Shown: positions 12,240 to 24,691 of the stretch, piece by piece | Layout of the letters: each line of letters starts with the position of its first letter | Numbering within the stretch: position 1 is the first letter of the stretch | From: Cladorhizidae sp. MBARI D1340-BT2 | Lineage: Eukaryota > Porifera > Demospongiae > Poecilosclerida > Cladorhizidae | Direction: 5' to 3' | Assembly: GCA_028752905.1 (NCBI GenBank) | Contig: JAQNBH010000004.1 | Coordinates: 31,410,475-31,474,474, forward strand | DNA: 64,000 nt | The notes under the pieces: generated by a model | The model's database searches: none | What the model was told of the DNA's origin: nothing | Seen by the model: only the letters and a program-made list of their open reading frames with translations | Translations under genes and position numbers: made by a program

Positions 12240-12440
12240 TTAAGGAGTGCCAGGGACTTTCCAGCAGTAGGAACTTTCCAGGAGTCTTAGGGTTGTCCAT
12301 GCTTGCCTTGAAATGTCTAGGAATGTGAAATATCTTCATAAGTTCTATAGACTATCAGGGGATGTTAAGGATTGTCTGGAATTGCTGAGGACTGTCTGTG
12401 GCAAGGGACTGTCTGGGAATACTAGGGACTGTCCATGTGC
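12240..12440. repeat. Degenerate short tandem repeat with GGACTGTC / GGACTTTCC core
   Basis: Repeated, irregularly spaced copies of GGGACTGTC or GGAACTTTCC occur roughly every 20-30 bp. The same degenerate series is present in the right arm at 27,440-27,640 on the other strand, so the series predates the duplication. Confidence 0.55.
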
Positions 12441-12824
12441 TTCGATCTGTATATATATTATAGTACACACACATACAAACCAAATATATATATATATATA
12501 TAACTCACAGAGAAGACAAGATAAAGGGGCTTCATGGTGATTGTTCAAAATCAATATTTCTTGGAAAACAACAGACACCACCTTGTTAAAGTAACTCTTG
12601 TCATGGAGCTGCAGAAACAGGAGGGAGTGAGGCAATGGAAATGTATGGCAGAGTTATGGGGGTAGGGTATGTGGATTGGGTGGGGGGGAAGGATGAAAGA
12701 GGATGAGTAGGGGTGGTTGTTGCAAAAGTAGAAGACACTTTTATTTCCATGCTGCAGCAAGCTCTAACTGTTCCCTTGCTAGGATAGCATTCTCCAACCA
12801 TTCACGTGCTATAGCACCATCCTA

Positions 12825-12841
12825 TCCCCCCCCCCCCCCCC
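12825..12841. repeat. Poly-C tract at the inner edge of the left arm
   Basis: An uninterrupted run of about 17 C sits where similarity to the right arm stops. Confidence 0.9.
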
Positions 12842-12910
12842 ACTGTCCCTCGACACACTCAGGGTAGTCCACACCGGCCCCTGGGCTAACAAGTTTGGGA
12901 ACACTGATCT
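12842..12910 (-). mobile_element. Possible hAT-type terminus
   Basis: Read on the minus strand this is CAGTGTTCCCAAACTTGTTA followed by GCCCAGGGGCCGGTGTGGAC. That resembles the end of many hAT-derived repeats, which start CAGNGNTCCCAAAC. The matching other end and an 8-bp duplication were not found, so this is a solitary end or a coincidence. Confidence 0.3.
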
Positions 12911-12939
12911 AAATCAAAGCTTTACATCGTTATTATTTT

Positions 12940-14150
<1,211 letters not shown>

Positions 14151-14164
14151 AAAAAATATTAGCG

Positions 14165-14740
14165 GGATTGAGAGAATAGATGTATATACCCCTAGTTCAA
14201 CCCCATTCATGTTGCAATTGTGGTGAACAAAGGATATGCATGGGCTTAATTAATTGCCATAGAAACCAAGGTCGCTATCCAAGGCATGCCTATCTGAATG
14301 CGGTGGTCAAGAGGAGTTTGGACTCTGCAAATATCCAATCTCGACTCAAACCCAATGAAGTGTTCAGTTCAGATGGCAAATGGCTGGATGGCATCAGTTT
14401 GGTCTCATGGAAGTGTTATTTGTCACTAGTGTGGGATGTTACATGCCCAGACAGCTCTGCACCATCCGGTTTGGCTTCGGTTGTAGAGGCTGGCAGTGTG
14501 GTCTCCGAAGCAGAGCACCAAAAGAAGATGAGTTGGACTCTGTCTATCTATTATGCCTCTGGCCAGTGAGACATTTGGAGTTTTCCGCCTTGCAGCTGCA
14601 GCCTTTTTCGCTGACCTTGGAAAATGCATTGTGGACCAGTTGGAGGAGCCCAAGTCACAGTCCTTTGTCTCCAGCATTGAAGTTCAGCAGGGTAAAGCGT
14701 TGGCTATGTTGGGGACTTTGCCTTAGATAGTTTGCTTTCA
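14165..14740 (+). mobile_element. R2-type non-LTR retrotransposon, C-terminal endonuclease fragment
   Basis: The reading frame from 14,200 gives HSCCNCGEQ (Cys pair), then RYPRHAYLNAVVKRSL, SRLKPNEVFSSDGKWLDGIS and LVWDVTCPDS. This is the zinc-knuckle plus RHD plus PDG...WD.T layout of the restriction-like endonuclease (RLE) at the end of R2-class non-LTR proteins. The usual DGKRPDG motif reads DGKWLDG, so a catalytic Asp context is altered. The frame changes near 14,560 and continues as a weak match to about 14,710. RT sequence is absent, so the copy is 5' truncated. It begins right after the (ATT)n array. Confidence 0.75.
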
Positions 14741-14869
14741 TTTATTTTAATTTTTTTAATTTAATTTATTTTTTGTTGGGGTAGGGTGTTTTTTTTAACA
14801 GCTTAACATTAGTCCTCTTATTCATATAGTTTATGGAACCCCCTTCCCCTCAAGTTCAAATGTTCAAGT

Positions 14870-15410
14870 GATGACTAGGGAAATGGCTCGTCCCCAACCC
14901 TGATGGCAAAGATCCCATTACTGAGGCTGCATTCCAATGCTGCATAGCCACAGAAATCCATTGAAGAAGATGTTGATGGGAGTTCTCTTCATAAGTCACT
15001 GACCTCAGGCAGCGCGTCCCAACTCCCTGAAGAATGCCTTTGCTTGAGGCCCAAAGGATCCACAAGTCTCTACTACCACAGGTACAAACTTGTATGCCGA
15101 GTCCAGGTGGGCGTACTTCTCACCCTTCAAAATCTCCGCCTGGGCTGCCACTGCACGAGCCTCAGTGACTGCAGCCAAAAGGTTGGATGGGGCAAAGGTG
15201 TCACTGGAGGTTGCATCCCATACCAAGAGTCTACCACTTGACCATGGAATGATGGACATTCCATCAGGTCTCTTTCCATCAGACCGAAGTAGACCTGAGG
15301 GCTCCAGCCGGGAGAGGACATTTGCAGCAGTTAATGTCCGGTGCATGATGTCATTTAAAGCACCATGGCGAGAAAGCCTTCCCTGACTGTGCCTGCAGCT
15401 CAACCCATGT
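14870..15410 (-). mobile_element. R2-type non-LTR retrotransposon fragment, opposite strand
   Basis: On the minus strand 15,403-15,005 reads [53 protein letters not shown] and AVAAQAEILKGEKYAHLD. This is an RLE domain with the PDG and WDAT motifs intact. After a frameshift the end reads HLLQWISVAMQHWNAASVMG (14,990-14,900). It faces the fragment at 14,165-14,740 tail to tail. No RT remains. Confidence 0.8.
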
Positions 15411-15444
15411 GTGCAAAACTGGTTTTAATATCAAAATAATATCA

Positions 15445-15530
15445 AAATAGAGCACACAGAGAGAGCTATCTTTTGAGATATATATAAACTCCATATCTTG
15501 AAGTTTGCAGAATCTATGGAGCAACCACAA
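15445..15530. repeat. Dispersed ~80-bp repeat (GAGCACACAGAGAG family)
   Basis: The block AGAGCACACAGAGAGAGCTA followed by TCTTTTGAGATATATA and GAAGTTTGCAGAATCTATGG recurs at 44,723-44,805, 46,355-46,430 and 54,287-54,355, and in inverted form at 44,243-44,262. It appears to be one end of a foldback or MITE family. Confidence 0.7.
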
Positions 15531-17155
15531 GTTTTTAAACACTTACTACTACTTTATGGTTTTGCCCCACTTTTAATAAATGATAATACATGCAGTCATT
15601 GGTGGCCAATATTGCTTTCATGTGAAGAAATGCCATGCTACAAAGCCAGCTGCAAGCACCACTATGGCTTTAACTATTCACACACCTATGGTATGATACA
15701 ATTATGTGTTCATTTAAAACAGTAGCTACCTGTGTTACAGTTAACCTGCACCATACATACTGAAAGCAGGTTAAGTTTCTCCACTATAGATTATTCCATT
15801 CCACAAAATATATAGCCATTTTGGGTCACTGCAGATAAATTTTGAATGTCATGATTGACCTCGTTAAGACATAATTTAGCGCTATGAAGAAATTCAGTTG
15901 TTTATTAAACATCTTTTTTTTAGGGCTGAAATAAAAAATATGTGTGTGCCTTTAACTCGTGCAATATATATAGTAACAATGAGAGTTAAGGGTGCCCTCT
16001 TCATGGTGTGTGAAGGTCTTATCATGTACACATGGAATATTTTTTTGCTTCTCTAGCCCACTAGCATTTAGCAAAGCCTTAGTAGCATCATTATAGCTCG
16101 GGCTTTCCCTCTTCTCTATGCTTTAAGATGGAAGATTATGATTTACTCTCAGAGCATTTTTATAGTAAATTAAATCATTTTCTGCCTTCAGACATATAGC
16201 TACTGTTATACTCACTTTTTAAGTCGTCTGTTTTATGCAATGACAAGAATACTTGTCAATTTCAGCAACTGAAATATAATTCTATTAGAGTTGGGTTAGA
16301 TGCAGCCTTGAGTTGTATTTCACCATGTGAGTTCTATGGAAGTTTTTGGTAATGGTTACCTCTTTCACAATATCTTTATGCTATCTATTGGAACATAAAA
16401 TTCTGCATTTCATGGATATATCTGCTAATGACTCTATAAAGATAACCTAACCCTAATACATTGAAATAAGCAGGTGTGCATAATAAACTATCGCAAATCA
16501 CAGGAGAGGCATTTTCTTGCATACATGGAAAGGTTATGTTTTTAATGGTTAGTCATGCCTTGCAAGACTAGCTTTTGATTAGTGAATACGTTTTCATTAT
16601 AATGCTTAAGCTATAGGTGAATCTATAGCGTTGCCTAGATCACAAAGATACTCTTGCCAAAAACTACTTCTGGTACGGGTCGTCTTATGATTAAAAACGT
16701 GACGTCATCAATGCGGAAATTTCTAGACGCGTTTTCTCGTTTGACAAGTGTAGTGAAGAATGGAAGCAAAACTGTGCATAACGGCATTAGATCAAGGCAC
16801 AATTCCAGTACCATTCTACTTAGCTATCCTTGAACTTTAACCTCATGACAATAACGCCGATATATTTTTTGGGCCGAAGTGGGCCCTTTTCTCAGATCGT
16901 ATCACATATGTGGGCATTCATATGTTATATAGCTATAAGAAGCAAGGACCCACATTCTGGCTTGTATAGTTATTTCACTGATAACAACCCAAGGAGTGCT
17001 AAATGGTGAACAATAGCATAGTTTGAATATTTATAGTCAAGGACGACATAATAGCTTTAAGGTGATAAAATGTTTGTATTTAAAGATCCACAATTAATGA
17101 TTTTGAGGAGAGCCCTCGAAGGATTACTCAAATCACACTTGAAAGATCTTGTTCC
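15531..17155. other. Unassigned sequence with one repeat shared with 35.5 kb
   Basis: No gene recognised. The part at about 16,680-16,930 matches 35,520-35,770 in inverted orientation (AGATCAAGGCACAATTCCAG, ACTTAGCTATCCTTG, GGGCC.AAGTGGGCC). It lies just outside the TTAA of the piggyBac-like element in both places. Confidence 0.45.
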
Positions 17156-17270
17156 TTAACTCTTTTCCCGGTGTAAGCGCCATATGGCGTAATTGCTTTT
17201 GAAAAATCATAAAATATCAATCGTTGGGTTGTTTTGCAAAACAAAAATATCATAAAATTGCGCTATTCTA

Positions 17271-18125
17271 ACCTCATGCAGGTTATTGGCTCAACGTTAC
17301 CCCGTCCATACCGCTCGGTCTCCATCTCTTTGATGCCGAGTTTCGCCTTTGCCTCCAATATTGGCTTGGTCTTCGGATGGTGGAGGAGGGGATTCAATGC
17401 CCCATATGTTAGGCTACTGCTGACCCTTTTGGCGACCACCAGGTCGGCTGTGGAGGCAATGGGGATAGGATACTCCGTCACGACTCTCTCAGGGACGCAC
17501 TCTTCTCGGCAGCTCAGTCCGCTGCTTTGGCGCCCAGGAAAGAAGTGCCAGCCCTAATTCCTGGGTCCTCCAGCCGTCCTGCCGACGTCTTTCTCCCCAC
17601 TTGGAAGAGAGGCCAACCAGCGGCCCTTGATATCACGGTGATTTCGCCACTCCAGCAGTTGACCATCACTGGAGCTGCCACCTCTCAAGGGCATGCCCTA
17701 ACCGTTGCCAGTAAAAGGAAGTTGGCTGCCCACTCAGGTGCCTGCCACTCAGTGGGGGTCAACTTTATCCCTGTGGCAATGGAGGCATTGGGGGGTTGGA
17801 GTGAGGAAGGTGTGGAGACCATCAGGGCAATTGGACGGCTTCAGGGACAGCGCCTTGGAATTCCTCCAGCTGATGCTACACGCCATCTATTCCAGCATCT
17901 AGCAATCTGCCTTTGGCATGGAAACGCCAGCATGTGGCTCCGTTGCCTCCCTTCATGCTCCCCTGTGATAGACGGGAGGGCTTGAATTTTTTGTTAGGTC
18001 TCTTTTGTGTATATATATATATGTTAGTGTTATCTGTGGACAGTGACTTTATTGTGTAGTGTATATTATAATAAATAAATAAATAATAAATAAAAATTAA
18101 AAAAAATTAAAAAAACAAAAAAAAC
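17271..18125 (+). mobile_element. 5'-truncated R2-type non-LTR copy, close relative of 51.4-53.9 kb
   Basis: From CCTCATGCAGGT onward this is nearly identical to 53,105-53,880. It encodes the zinc knuckle (the Cys pair of CPIC is lost: the next reading is CPIC followed by TGT to TTAGG changes), RHDSL, and the RLE motif RPADVFLPTWKRG...ALDITVISP. It keeps the C-terminal frame (VGVNFIPVAMEALGGWSEE) that the longer copy has lost by a 1-nt deletion, but stops early at TGA (17,983-17,985). It ends in TTTATTGTGTAGTGTATATT and a TAAATAAATAAT tail. Confidence 0.85.
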
Positions 18126-18227
18126 TGCAGCTACATTCAAAATTATAATTATACGGCAATAGCGCCATGGTAACTAGGGAAATCCCGCGCGTAAAGTTCA
18201 AGGGGTCAATTCTGCCTAGAATTTAAA

Positions 18228-18921
18228 ATGGTCGAAAGGCCTTTTGATGAGGTGCTCACAGCGGTCCTGGACGACAACTACGACGACTTCGGGTTATCTG
18301 ACGATGAATCTGAGGAAGGGGAGAGTGAAGCCTACCGTGTACAGCCCAGTTTGGATCGTGACCAAGTAGAGCTACTCGGCAGAGACTTCCAATCGAAACC
18401 ATGGCAGTATGGACGAAGCTATGGCTGTTGGAGGCGAAGGCATTGATCCTGGCAGTCCTCCTGGTAAGTCAATGTACTTTGCTAGCTATATATAAAGCCT
18501 GATAGTCTGAGGAGCTAGCTAAATCATGGTGGTAGTTACACCCGTGTAATAGCCTACTTTCCTTTATAGTTCTAGCTGTACTTGATTCCTTGACTTGTCT
18601 AATAAGTTGACGAATAACAACTCTATCATGTTCAGGTTTGATGGAGCAAGTGATGGACCATGACGGAGATAATAACATGGCACAGCTTCCCCATGTTCAG
18701 ATGAGTTCTGATAAAGATAGTGATGCAAACACACCTACCCCACTCTCTTCATCCATACTGCACGAGGACGCTTGTCTTGTAGACCTACACGAGGACGTAC
18801 TTTTCTCAGAAGTAGGAATGTTCAACTCTCCCCCTTACCTTCATCCAGTGCTAGTCTTACTGCACGAGGACACTTGTATATCAGACTATGAGTATGTAAT
18901 TACAGAGTATTTTATTGTATA
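18228..18921 (+). pseudogene. Acidic N-terminal transposase-like reading frames (piggyBac-like)
   Basis: The first frame starts MVERPFDEVLTAVLDDNYDD and has the acidic stretch LSDDESEEGESEA, typical in style for the N-terminus of piggyBac-family transposases. It runs off-frame near 18,370. An overlapping frame reads MDEAMAVGGEGIDPGSPP up to a donor (CCTCCTG|GTAAGTC, 18,461). An acceptor at 18,631-18,633 continues it in phase as LMEQVMDHDGDNN, ending at TAA 18,921. The second exon has three LHED repeats (LHEDACLVDLHEDVLF, LLHEDTCIS). The transposase identity is inferred mainly from the flanking TTAA inverted repeats. Confidence 0.4.
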
Positions 18922-19335
18922 ATTGCTCTTTGATTCTGTGTACATTGTATCAATATGGGAATTGTATCAATAATATTGGTGGGAATTCTATACAGTAGAA
19001 ATTATGTCCTCTCTGTTATACAGGGAAACGTCTGTCATACCACAGCATATCTCAGTTGTTCCTAAAGTTGGCTGAAAATAGAAGGATATTTATAATCGAC
19101 AATCCAATTTTAATATTTTTTATATTATTATTAAACAACATTATAACGATATTCATACATGTGTGGTATGGTAACCTAGCAACATGAATTGACCACAATA
19201 ATGTCCAACAGTAGAGCTATCTTGTGGTATATGGTTGCTAGGGACTATTGTTAACCTGATTTAATATCAATTTATTTGTACTTAATGGTCAATTTTTAAT
19301 TTTTTTCCAAATAAACTCACCGGGAGAAGAGTTAA

Positions 19336-21334
19336 TGAATCTAAAGCATTAGCAATTAATGTTCAACGTTCATTACTGATAGTTATATATAATTATGTGT
19401 GCCAAGCACTCGTTGCATAAGTATGTGTCAAAGATTTTATCAGTTCTTTACCAGTTGCATACTTTCAATCTCTAAAACAAGTGTTTCTTCAGCTCTATGA
19501 TCAAGCACAATAAAATAATGACCAAAGGCAGATATTAATACTCAAGCTTATTGTAATATAAACCACTCAGAATTAATTGATCGTTTCTTAATTCCTATCA
19601 ATGTTGAAGGAAATTGATTGGAAGGTTAGACTGTTTTTGACACAGGCTTGAGAAGGTAAACTGAGTGAGTGTGCTCCCACCTCATCAAAGTGTTTGAAGT
19701 CTGCCACAGAATGGGTATAATGTTCTTGGCATGGTGCATTATTGGAGTTGATAATAAGAGTAGTATATACTCGATACACCTCTAGTTGCATAGTTGGTAA
19801 CCTTCTTTGCAGAGAACGCATTACAAGCTTAAAATGAAATCTCGTCATTTAATACTTACAATTTGGACGGGACCATTTTTACGAAAATGTTTTACATAAG
19901 ACTAGATCAATGTAGAAATGAAATTCTGTTTATTGACCTTAAGAAAGTAGATTGTATGGTGTGAGGAGAGCAGAGTTGATGAATATGATCACTTTGAGCT
20001 GTGAAAGTGATCACTGGTTGGGGAAGACGGTTGAAGAATAAAGATTGTGGACAATCATGCCTCATCAATTGCCACTGCTTCTTTCAGCGTTAGACAAATA
20101 TATGCATATGTAAATAAAAATAATTTATTGGAAGGAAAAAAACATTCTCGGTTAGTAAAATGAATGGTAAATGTTCAAGCATTCATAAGTTGTATGTTAC
20201 CCTCCTAACTATTATAACGTAAAATATTAGATCTCTTTAAGTGCTTTAAAAATACTATTTGGAATTTGGTTACTTGTGTTTGTGGTCTGGATTAAGAAAC
20301 TTGAGGCTATTAAATGAATAATGAGACATTACTATTTTATAATCTGTACATCATTTTAAGGAACACTTCCACTGGTGCTCAGGTATATTACAACAACTTG
20401 TGTAGAGAGATTCTTTAAAAAAAATTGTATATATCATGGAGCAAATTCAGATCTTGCTTGAGATTTATACTACGCATGAGGACTTGTCGGATTATTTGCT
20501 TTTATTCACACTAGTCATCAAATTATCTTTTAATATAGGATAGCTATAAAACTAATTGGTGATATTACACCTCAACTATTGAGAAGCGTTGGGTAGGTGT
20601 AGTCATAAATTGTCTGGACCATTCCATATGTTAGGCTTGTATAGAGTGAGAAGAGGAAAGATGTGTGGCAAGTGTGTGGGCTGTGTGTATCAGAAGTGTG
20701 CGGCACTTGTTTCTATTTCTCTGGAAAAGATGAAGAGAAGCTTTGAAAGATTATTCAGAAATGGAGACAACCAGTTAGAACCTTACCACTTGAAACATAA
20801 TTATTGTATAATTCTAAATGGTAAGGGGTCATCTAAGTGGTTGTGGTATAAATTTTTAATAGGTCAATCCAAAATAAATTTTTAAAATAAATAGATGAAT
20901 AACATGATATATATTTGTAAATCATGTGTATTTGAGATGTCCATGAAAGCAACAGAAAAAACTCCTCCAAATATATATATATTATATAATTATGTCTACA
21001 CAAACACACACACACCTTAACCATGGTGTATTAGTGGTAGTAGTGGGTACAAACTTTAGGTATCATTGAAAAAATTAGGACTACATACTTTCAAGAGCAT
21101 GTGTCAAGAGCATATGTCAACTGGAAGAAGTGAAGTGATTCCAAGTATATATATATGTACTCTAAATATTTTATTCAGGGCTTGACAATGAATATTTAAA
21201 GTAGTTTTACACGACTAGATCTGTAGTCATTTGGTTTCTATTACACCCCATTCCTTTTTTGGCTTGTTTTTGCAGCATTTCTTGTCAATGGTAATATATT
21301 ATTAGTAGTAGTATGGGCACTGTTAGATGTGCTG
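19336..21334. other. Unassigned AT-rich sequence
   Basis: No gene or mobile element was recognised in these 2 kb. Short AT tracts lie near 20,970 and 21,150. A 98-codon frame at 20,589 includes a few Cys (CGKCVGCVYQKC) but has no other support. Confidence 0.4.
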
Positions 21335-21427
21335 TGCACGTGGATGGTTAGAGAATGCTATCCTAGCACGGGAACATTTAGAGCCTGCTGCAGTAGCATG
21401 GGAGTAAAACTGTACTACTATTGCAGC
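21335..21427. repeat. Innermost piece of the right duplication arm
   Basis: GAATGCTATCCTAGCACGGG, GAGCCTGCTGCAG and CTACTATTGCAGC pair in reverse complement with 12,720-12,815. The arm is then interrupted by the Gmr1-like element and resumes at 27,168. GCAGC at 21,423-21,427 is the target-site duplication. Confidence 0.85.
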
Positions 21428-21819
21428 TGTTGGGGTTCAACTTCTGCCTAGTCCCAATATGGTAGGTATTGCTGCCACCAGAGCCTAACAGCTAGGAGTA
21501 AGTCGCCTAGTCTACCCAGAGAAATTTAGGGTATAAAGTTAGACTAAGTTTTATTACTCAAAGCAACAACAGTAGACTGAAACAGTTTGGCTGGCAGGTT
21601 TTTTTATAACCACTCCCAGCCTCACACAGTAAGTGACATATGGCTAACACCTTACAATGCACAGACTTACAGATGACAGGTAGAGCCTGTATAAATCCAG
21701 GTGTGAACCACATCAATTAACTTTAATTAACCATGGTTAGCTAATTAGAACTAACAGATATAAGCTACCTCTAGCTACAGGTTATGGCCAGGCTTGGCCA
21801 TGTCAGGCGGCCCCTGACA
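21428..21819 (-). repeat. LTR (3' LTR of the minus-strand element)
   Basis: 392 bp, starting TGTTGGGGTTCAAC and ending GGCCCCTGACA. It matches 26,753-27,162 apart from a few substitutions and a deletion of about 18 bp near 21,665. Confidence 0.95.
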
Positions 21820-21921
21820 TCTCCCCTCACTAAAGGTGGAACCGGCTGGAGGTCATTGTTCCACCCGCATCTGGGCATGTAAGTCAGCAGGGCTTGCTCC
21901 CAGCTGCAGGCACTGTGCCTC

Positions 21922-22473
21922 TTACTGTCGAGCATCCTTACCCAGCAAGTCGTTCGCCTCTGGCCATGATTGTCGAGATAACCCATCAGCATTTTGATGG
22001 AGAACGCCCGGACGGTAGACCACCTTATACTTGTACGCTTGGAGTGCCAGTGCCCATTGCATCAATCGACCATTGAGTCTATGAGAATGCTTCAGGGCTG
22101 CCAGTGCAGTGTGGTCAGTCACCACGGTAAACTCTCGTCCCAGCAGGTGGATGGCAAAGTGGTCAATTGCCTTGACAACTGCCAGACATTCCAGTTCAGT
22201 CACGCTGTAATTCCGCTCGGCCGGTGTCAGTCTCTTTGAAAAGTATGCTACCGGTAGATCCTCTTCGTCCCTGACAACTGATAGCACGGCTCCGATCCCT
22301 CCCAGCGAAGCGTCCGTGTGGAGGGCCAGGGCGTCAGCATCCCTCGGCAATGTGAGGGTGTGTGCATCACAAAGAACACATATAAGATGATTAAATGCCC
22401 CAATATGCTTCCCAGTCCACCCTACAAGGTTGGGAGCCCCCTTCTTCAGGGCATCATACAAAGGCCCTGCCAT
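21922..22473 (-). pseudogene. Gmr1-like RNase H domain
   Basis: This frame carries the RNase H part of Pol: LHTDASLGGIGAVLS (first Asp), TELECLAVVKAIDHF (Glu), VVTDHTALAALKHS (second Asp) and the tail end NADGLSRQSW. RNase H removes the RNA template during reverse transcription. The frame is separated from RT (22,631) by about 160 bp containing frame changes, although the intact polyprotein would be continuous. The 3' LTR follows after about 100 bp, so RNase H is the last domain of Pol, as expected for Gmr1-type order. Confidence 0.85.
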
Positions 22474-22630
22474 CTAGGCGAACCCGGGAATAAACCTCCG
22501 GTAATACCCTGCAGTGCCCAAGAATGCCCTTAACGCTTTCTTGTCTACAGGCCTAGCAAAATCTCTAAGGGCCTTCACCCTTGCCTCAGGTACGCTCACC
22601 AGTCCATTCCCTACCTCATGTCCTAGGTAT

Positions 22631-23659
22631 TCAAGAGACACATTTGTCGAGTTTAGCAGTTAGCCTTGCCTCCCTAAGTGCCTCCAAGACACCTCTGAGG
22701 TGCTCTATGTGCTCCTCCCATGAGCTGGAATAGACTAAAACGTCATCAATGTAAGTCGAGCTAAACTCAGCTTGCTGATCTAGGGCCTGATCCATGCACC
22801 GTTGGAAAGTGGCTGGTGCATTTGTTAACCCAAAGGGCATGCGTGTGAATGCAAATTTACCCCATGGTGAACAGAAAGCAGTCTTCTCCTGGCTTCCAGT
22901 CTGCATGAGCACCTGGTAGAAGCCTTTGTTCATGTCGAGTTTCGACAACCAGGTAGCCTCTGCGATATCATCCAAGAGGTCTTGCACTACAGGCATCTGG
23001 TAGGGATCGGCCTTGGTCGCATGGTTAAGCTTCCTATAGTCTATGCATAGCCTGATTAACCTTGTGAGCTTCCTAACTGGCACCATAGGTGAGGACCAAG
23101 GGCTTCTGGTAGGCACTAAGATACCTCGCCTGACCAGAGACTGGACCTCAGCCTTCAGCTCGGCTCTCCAACCTGGCGCAATTCTGTAGGGAGCAGTACG
23201 GATGGGCTGGACTTGACCCGTGTCTATCACATGTTCAGTCCCACTAACCTTCCCTAGCTCAGTGGTGACTACATCTGAAAATTCTTCCAAGAGCTTTTGT
23301 AGCTCAATCTTCTGATCAGACGTTAGAACAGGTGTACCCATCCTCACCTTACCAATTGGCTCAGGGGAGTCGCCACTCTCATCAGCAACCACTACCCGAA
23401 AGAGGCTGGCCGTAGGGGTCTTCCATTCCTTAAGCCTATTTATATGGACTACCTCGGTGTGGGACCTCTTATCAGGTACAGCTAACTTATAGTTTGTGTC
23501 AGATAGCTTGGCAATCACCTCATAGGGGCCCGCCCAAATACTGTGCAGCTTCCCAGTAAGACCCGGTGTATGGCATAATACCATGTCTCCAGGCTCCAAG
23601 TGCCTCTCCTGGGCTCTCTCATCATACAGCTTTGGTCTTAGCTTTAAACTCTTCCTCAT
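22631..23659 (-). pseudogene. Gmr1-like integrase C-terminus plus reverse transcriptase
   Basis: The first ~90 residues are the integrase C-terminal GPY/F-type module (AGPYEVIAKLSDTNYKL, VVHINRLKEW). A linker and then the RT follow: PYRIAPGWRAELKAEV, LCIDYRKLNHATKADPY, SKLDMNKGFYQVLM (motif A Asp), FTRMPFGLTNAPATFQRCMD and YIDDVLVYS (catalytic YxDD). The direct physical fusion of integrase C-terminus upstream of RT in one frame proves the INT-RT order. RT copies the element RNA into DNA in the particle. The frame ends by a frameshift after LDKCVS, and RNase H follows at 22,473. Confidence 0.9.
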
Positions 23660-23782
23660 TTTCCCGGGCAGCCTCCTGCAGGATAGTGAGAGTCCTTCTT
23701 AAGTCATTGACCCAGTCAACTGTGTTAGAGAAACTAACCTCCCTTCTCACTCATCCTTCTTTCATGGCTTCCAAAGGTCCCC

Positions 23783-24460
23783 TTAAATTCCTACCATGTA
23801 CAAGCTCATAGGGGAAAATCCTGTAGCTGCATGGGGTGTCGCTCTGTAAGCTAATAGACAGAACTTTAACAGTCTAGCCCAATCTTCCTGATCCTCTCCT
23901 ACCTTCCTAAGCATACTCTTGAGGCAGCCATACCACCTCTCGAGTATCCCATTGGTTTGTGGGTGGTAGGCAGTGGTACGTAACTTGTCTATGTTGAGAA
24001 GTCTACACAGTTCTTTGTTCACCCGTCCTATGAACACAGAGCTCTGGTCCGATAATAGCTCCTGAGGAATTCCAGTGTGGGCTATTACCTCCATTAGACA
24101 CTCAGCTACTGTGATGGCATCAACCTTCTTGAGGGGAATGGCATAAGGGTACCTAGTACCAAGGCACATAACTGTCAGGATATAACGGTACCCGCTCTTA
24201 GTCCTAGGTAAGGGATCCACCAGATCACAGGCTAACCGTTGGTATGGGATGCCTATGATTGGGGTGGTCACTAATGGTGCCCTGGGCTGCAGCTACCTGC
24301 TCGACCTTTGACACTCAGGGCATGTGCTGCAGTATGCCCTGGCGTCTTTCCGTAACCCTGGCCAAGTGAAATGCTGGGATAAGGAACTGACCATCTTATT
24401 GTGGGAAAAATGTCCCCCAGCTAGGCCCTGGTGGCCTACATCAAGAACTTCCCTACGCCT
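23783..24460 (-). pseudogene. Gmr1-like integrase, zinc-binding and catalytic domains
   Basis: The HHCC zinc domain is legible at about 24,408-24,300 (GHFSHN, CSTCPEC). A TAG stop at 24,293-24,295 separates it from the catalytic core. The core (24,271-23,783) shows the DDE triad context: ACDLVDPLPRTKSGYRY (Asp), LLSDQSSVFIG (Asp) and YHPQTNGILERWYGCLK (Glu), followed by RATPHAATGFSP. Integrase inserts the cDNA into the genome. The frame breaks before the GPY/F module at 23,659. It lies between protease and RT, not at the end of Pol. Confidence 0.88.
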
Positions 24461-24691
24461 ACAGATAGGAACGACAACTCTTGTCCACTCCCTCCTGGCT
24501 TTGTGTGTACCAACACTCCCTCATCCAACATATAGCCATCTATCCTCCTCTTTCCCTTCCTCCTCAACTCGGTCAGACTCCCATCTTCTGACTGCTGCTT
24601 GATAAACTCCTTAACATCCTCTGTCCCTTTCCCGAGTGTGGGGCAATCTCAGTTATATCACCTCTCTCTAATCCATGAAGACTCTCTGCCT

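Larger units (their letters stand above)
3180..12820. repeat. Left arm of a large inverted duplication
   Basis: Read in reverse complement, blocks along this arm match the right arm in collinear order. 3,180-4,350 pairs with 33,500-34,390; 4,350-5,690 with 32,110-33,500; 9,890-10,570 with 31,450-32,100; 10,630-11,100 with 28,690-29,170; 11,180-11,640 with 28,140-28,600; 11,750-12,060 with 27,780-28,080; 12,200-12,790 with 27,170-27,720; and 12,720-12,815 with 21,335-21,427. Similarity is visibly high but with many substitutions and indels, so the duplication is old. The 4.16-kb element at 5,705-9,861 is present only in this arm. The non-LTR fragments and the Gmr1-like element are present only in the other arm. 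Confidence 0.85.
17156..19335 (+). mobile_element. piggyBac-like DNA transposon, decayed, TTAA-bounded
   Basis: The ends are TTAA + CTCTTTTCCCGGTG (17,156-17,173) and CACCGGGAGAAGAG + TTAA (19,318-19,335). This gives a 14-bp terminal inverted repeat with one mismatch inside TTAA duplications, as expected of piggyBac. The interior holds an acidic, transposase N-terminus-like reading frame (18,228 onward) but no DDD catalytic core, so it cannot move by itself. An R2-type fragment is nested at 17,271-18,125. The subterminal sequence (TAAGCGCCATATGGCG) resembles that of the element at 33,504 (ATAAGCAGCATATGACATG). Confidence 0.65.

Noticed and set aside
20589..20885. 98-codon frame with CGKCVGCVYQKC
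   Set aside because: The Cys cluster is suggestive, but there is no other domain, splice context or homologous copy in the window.
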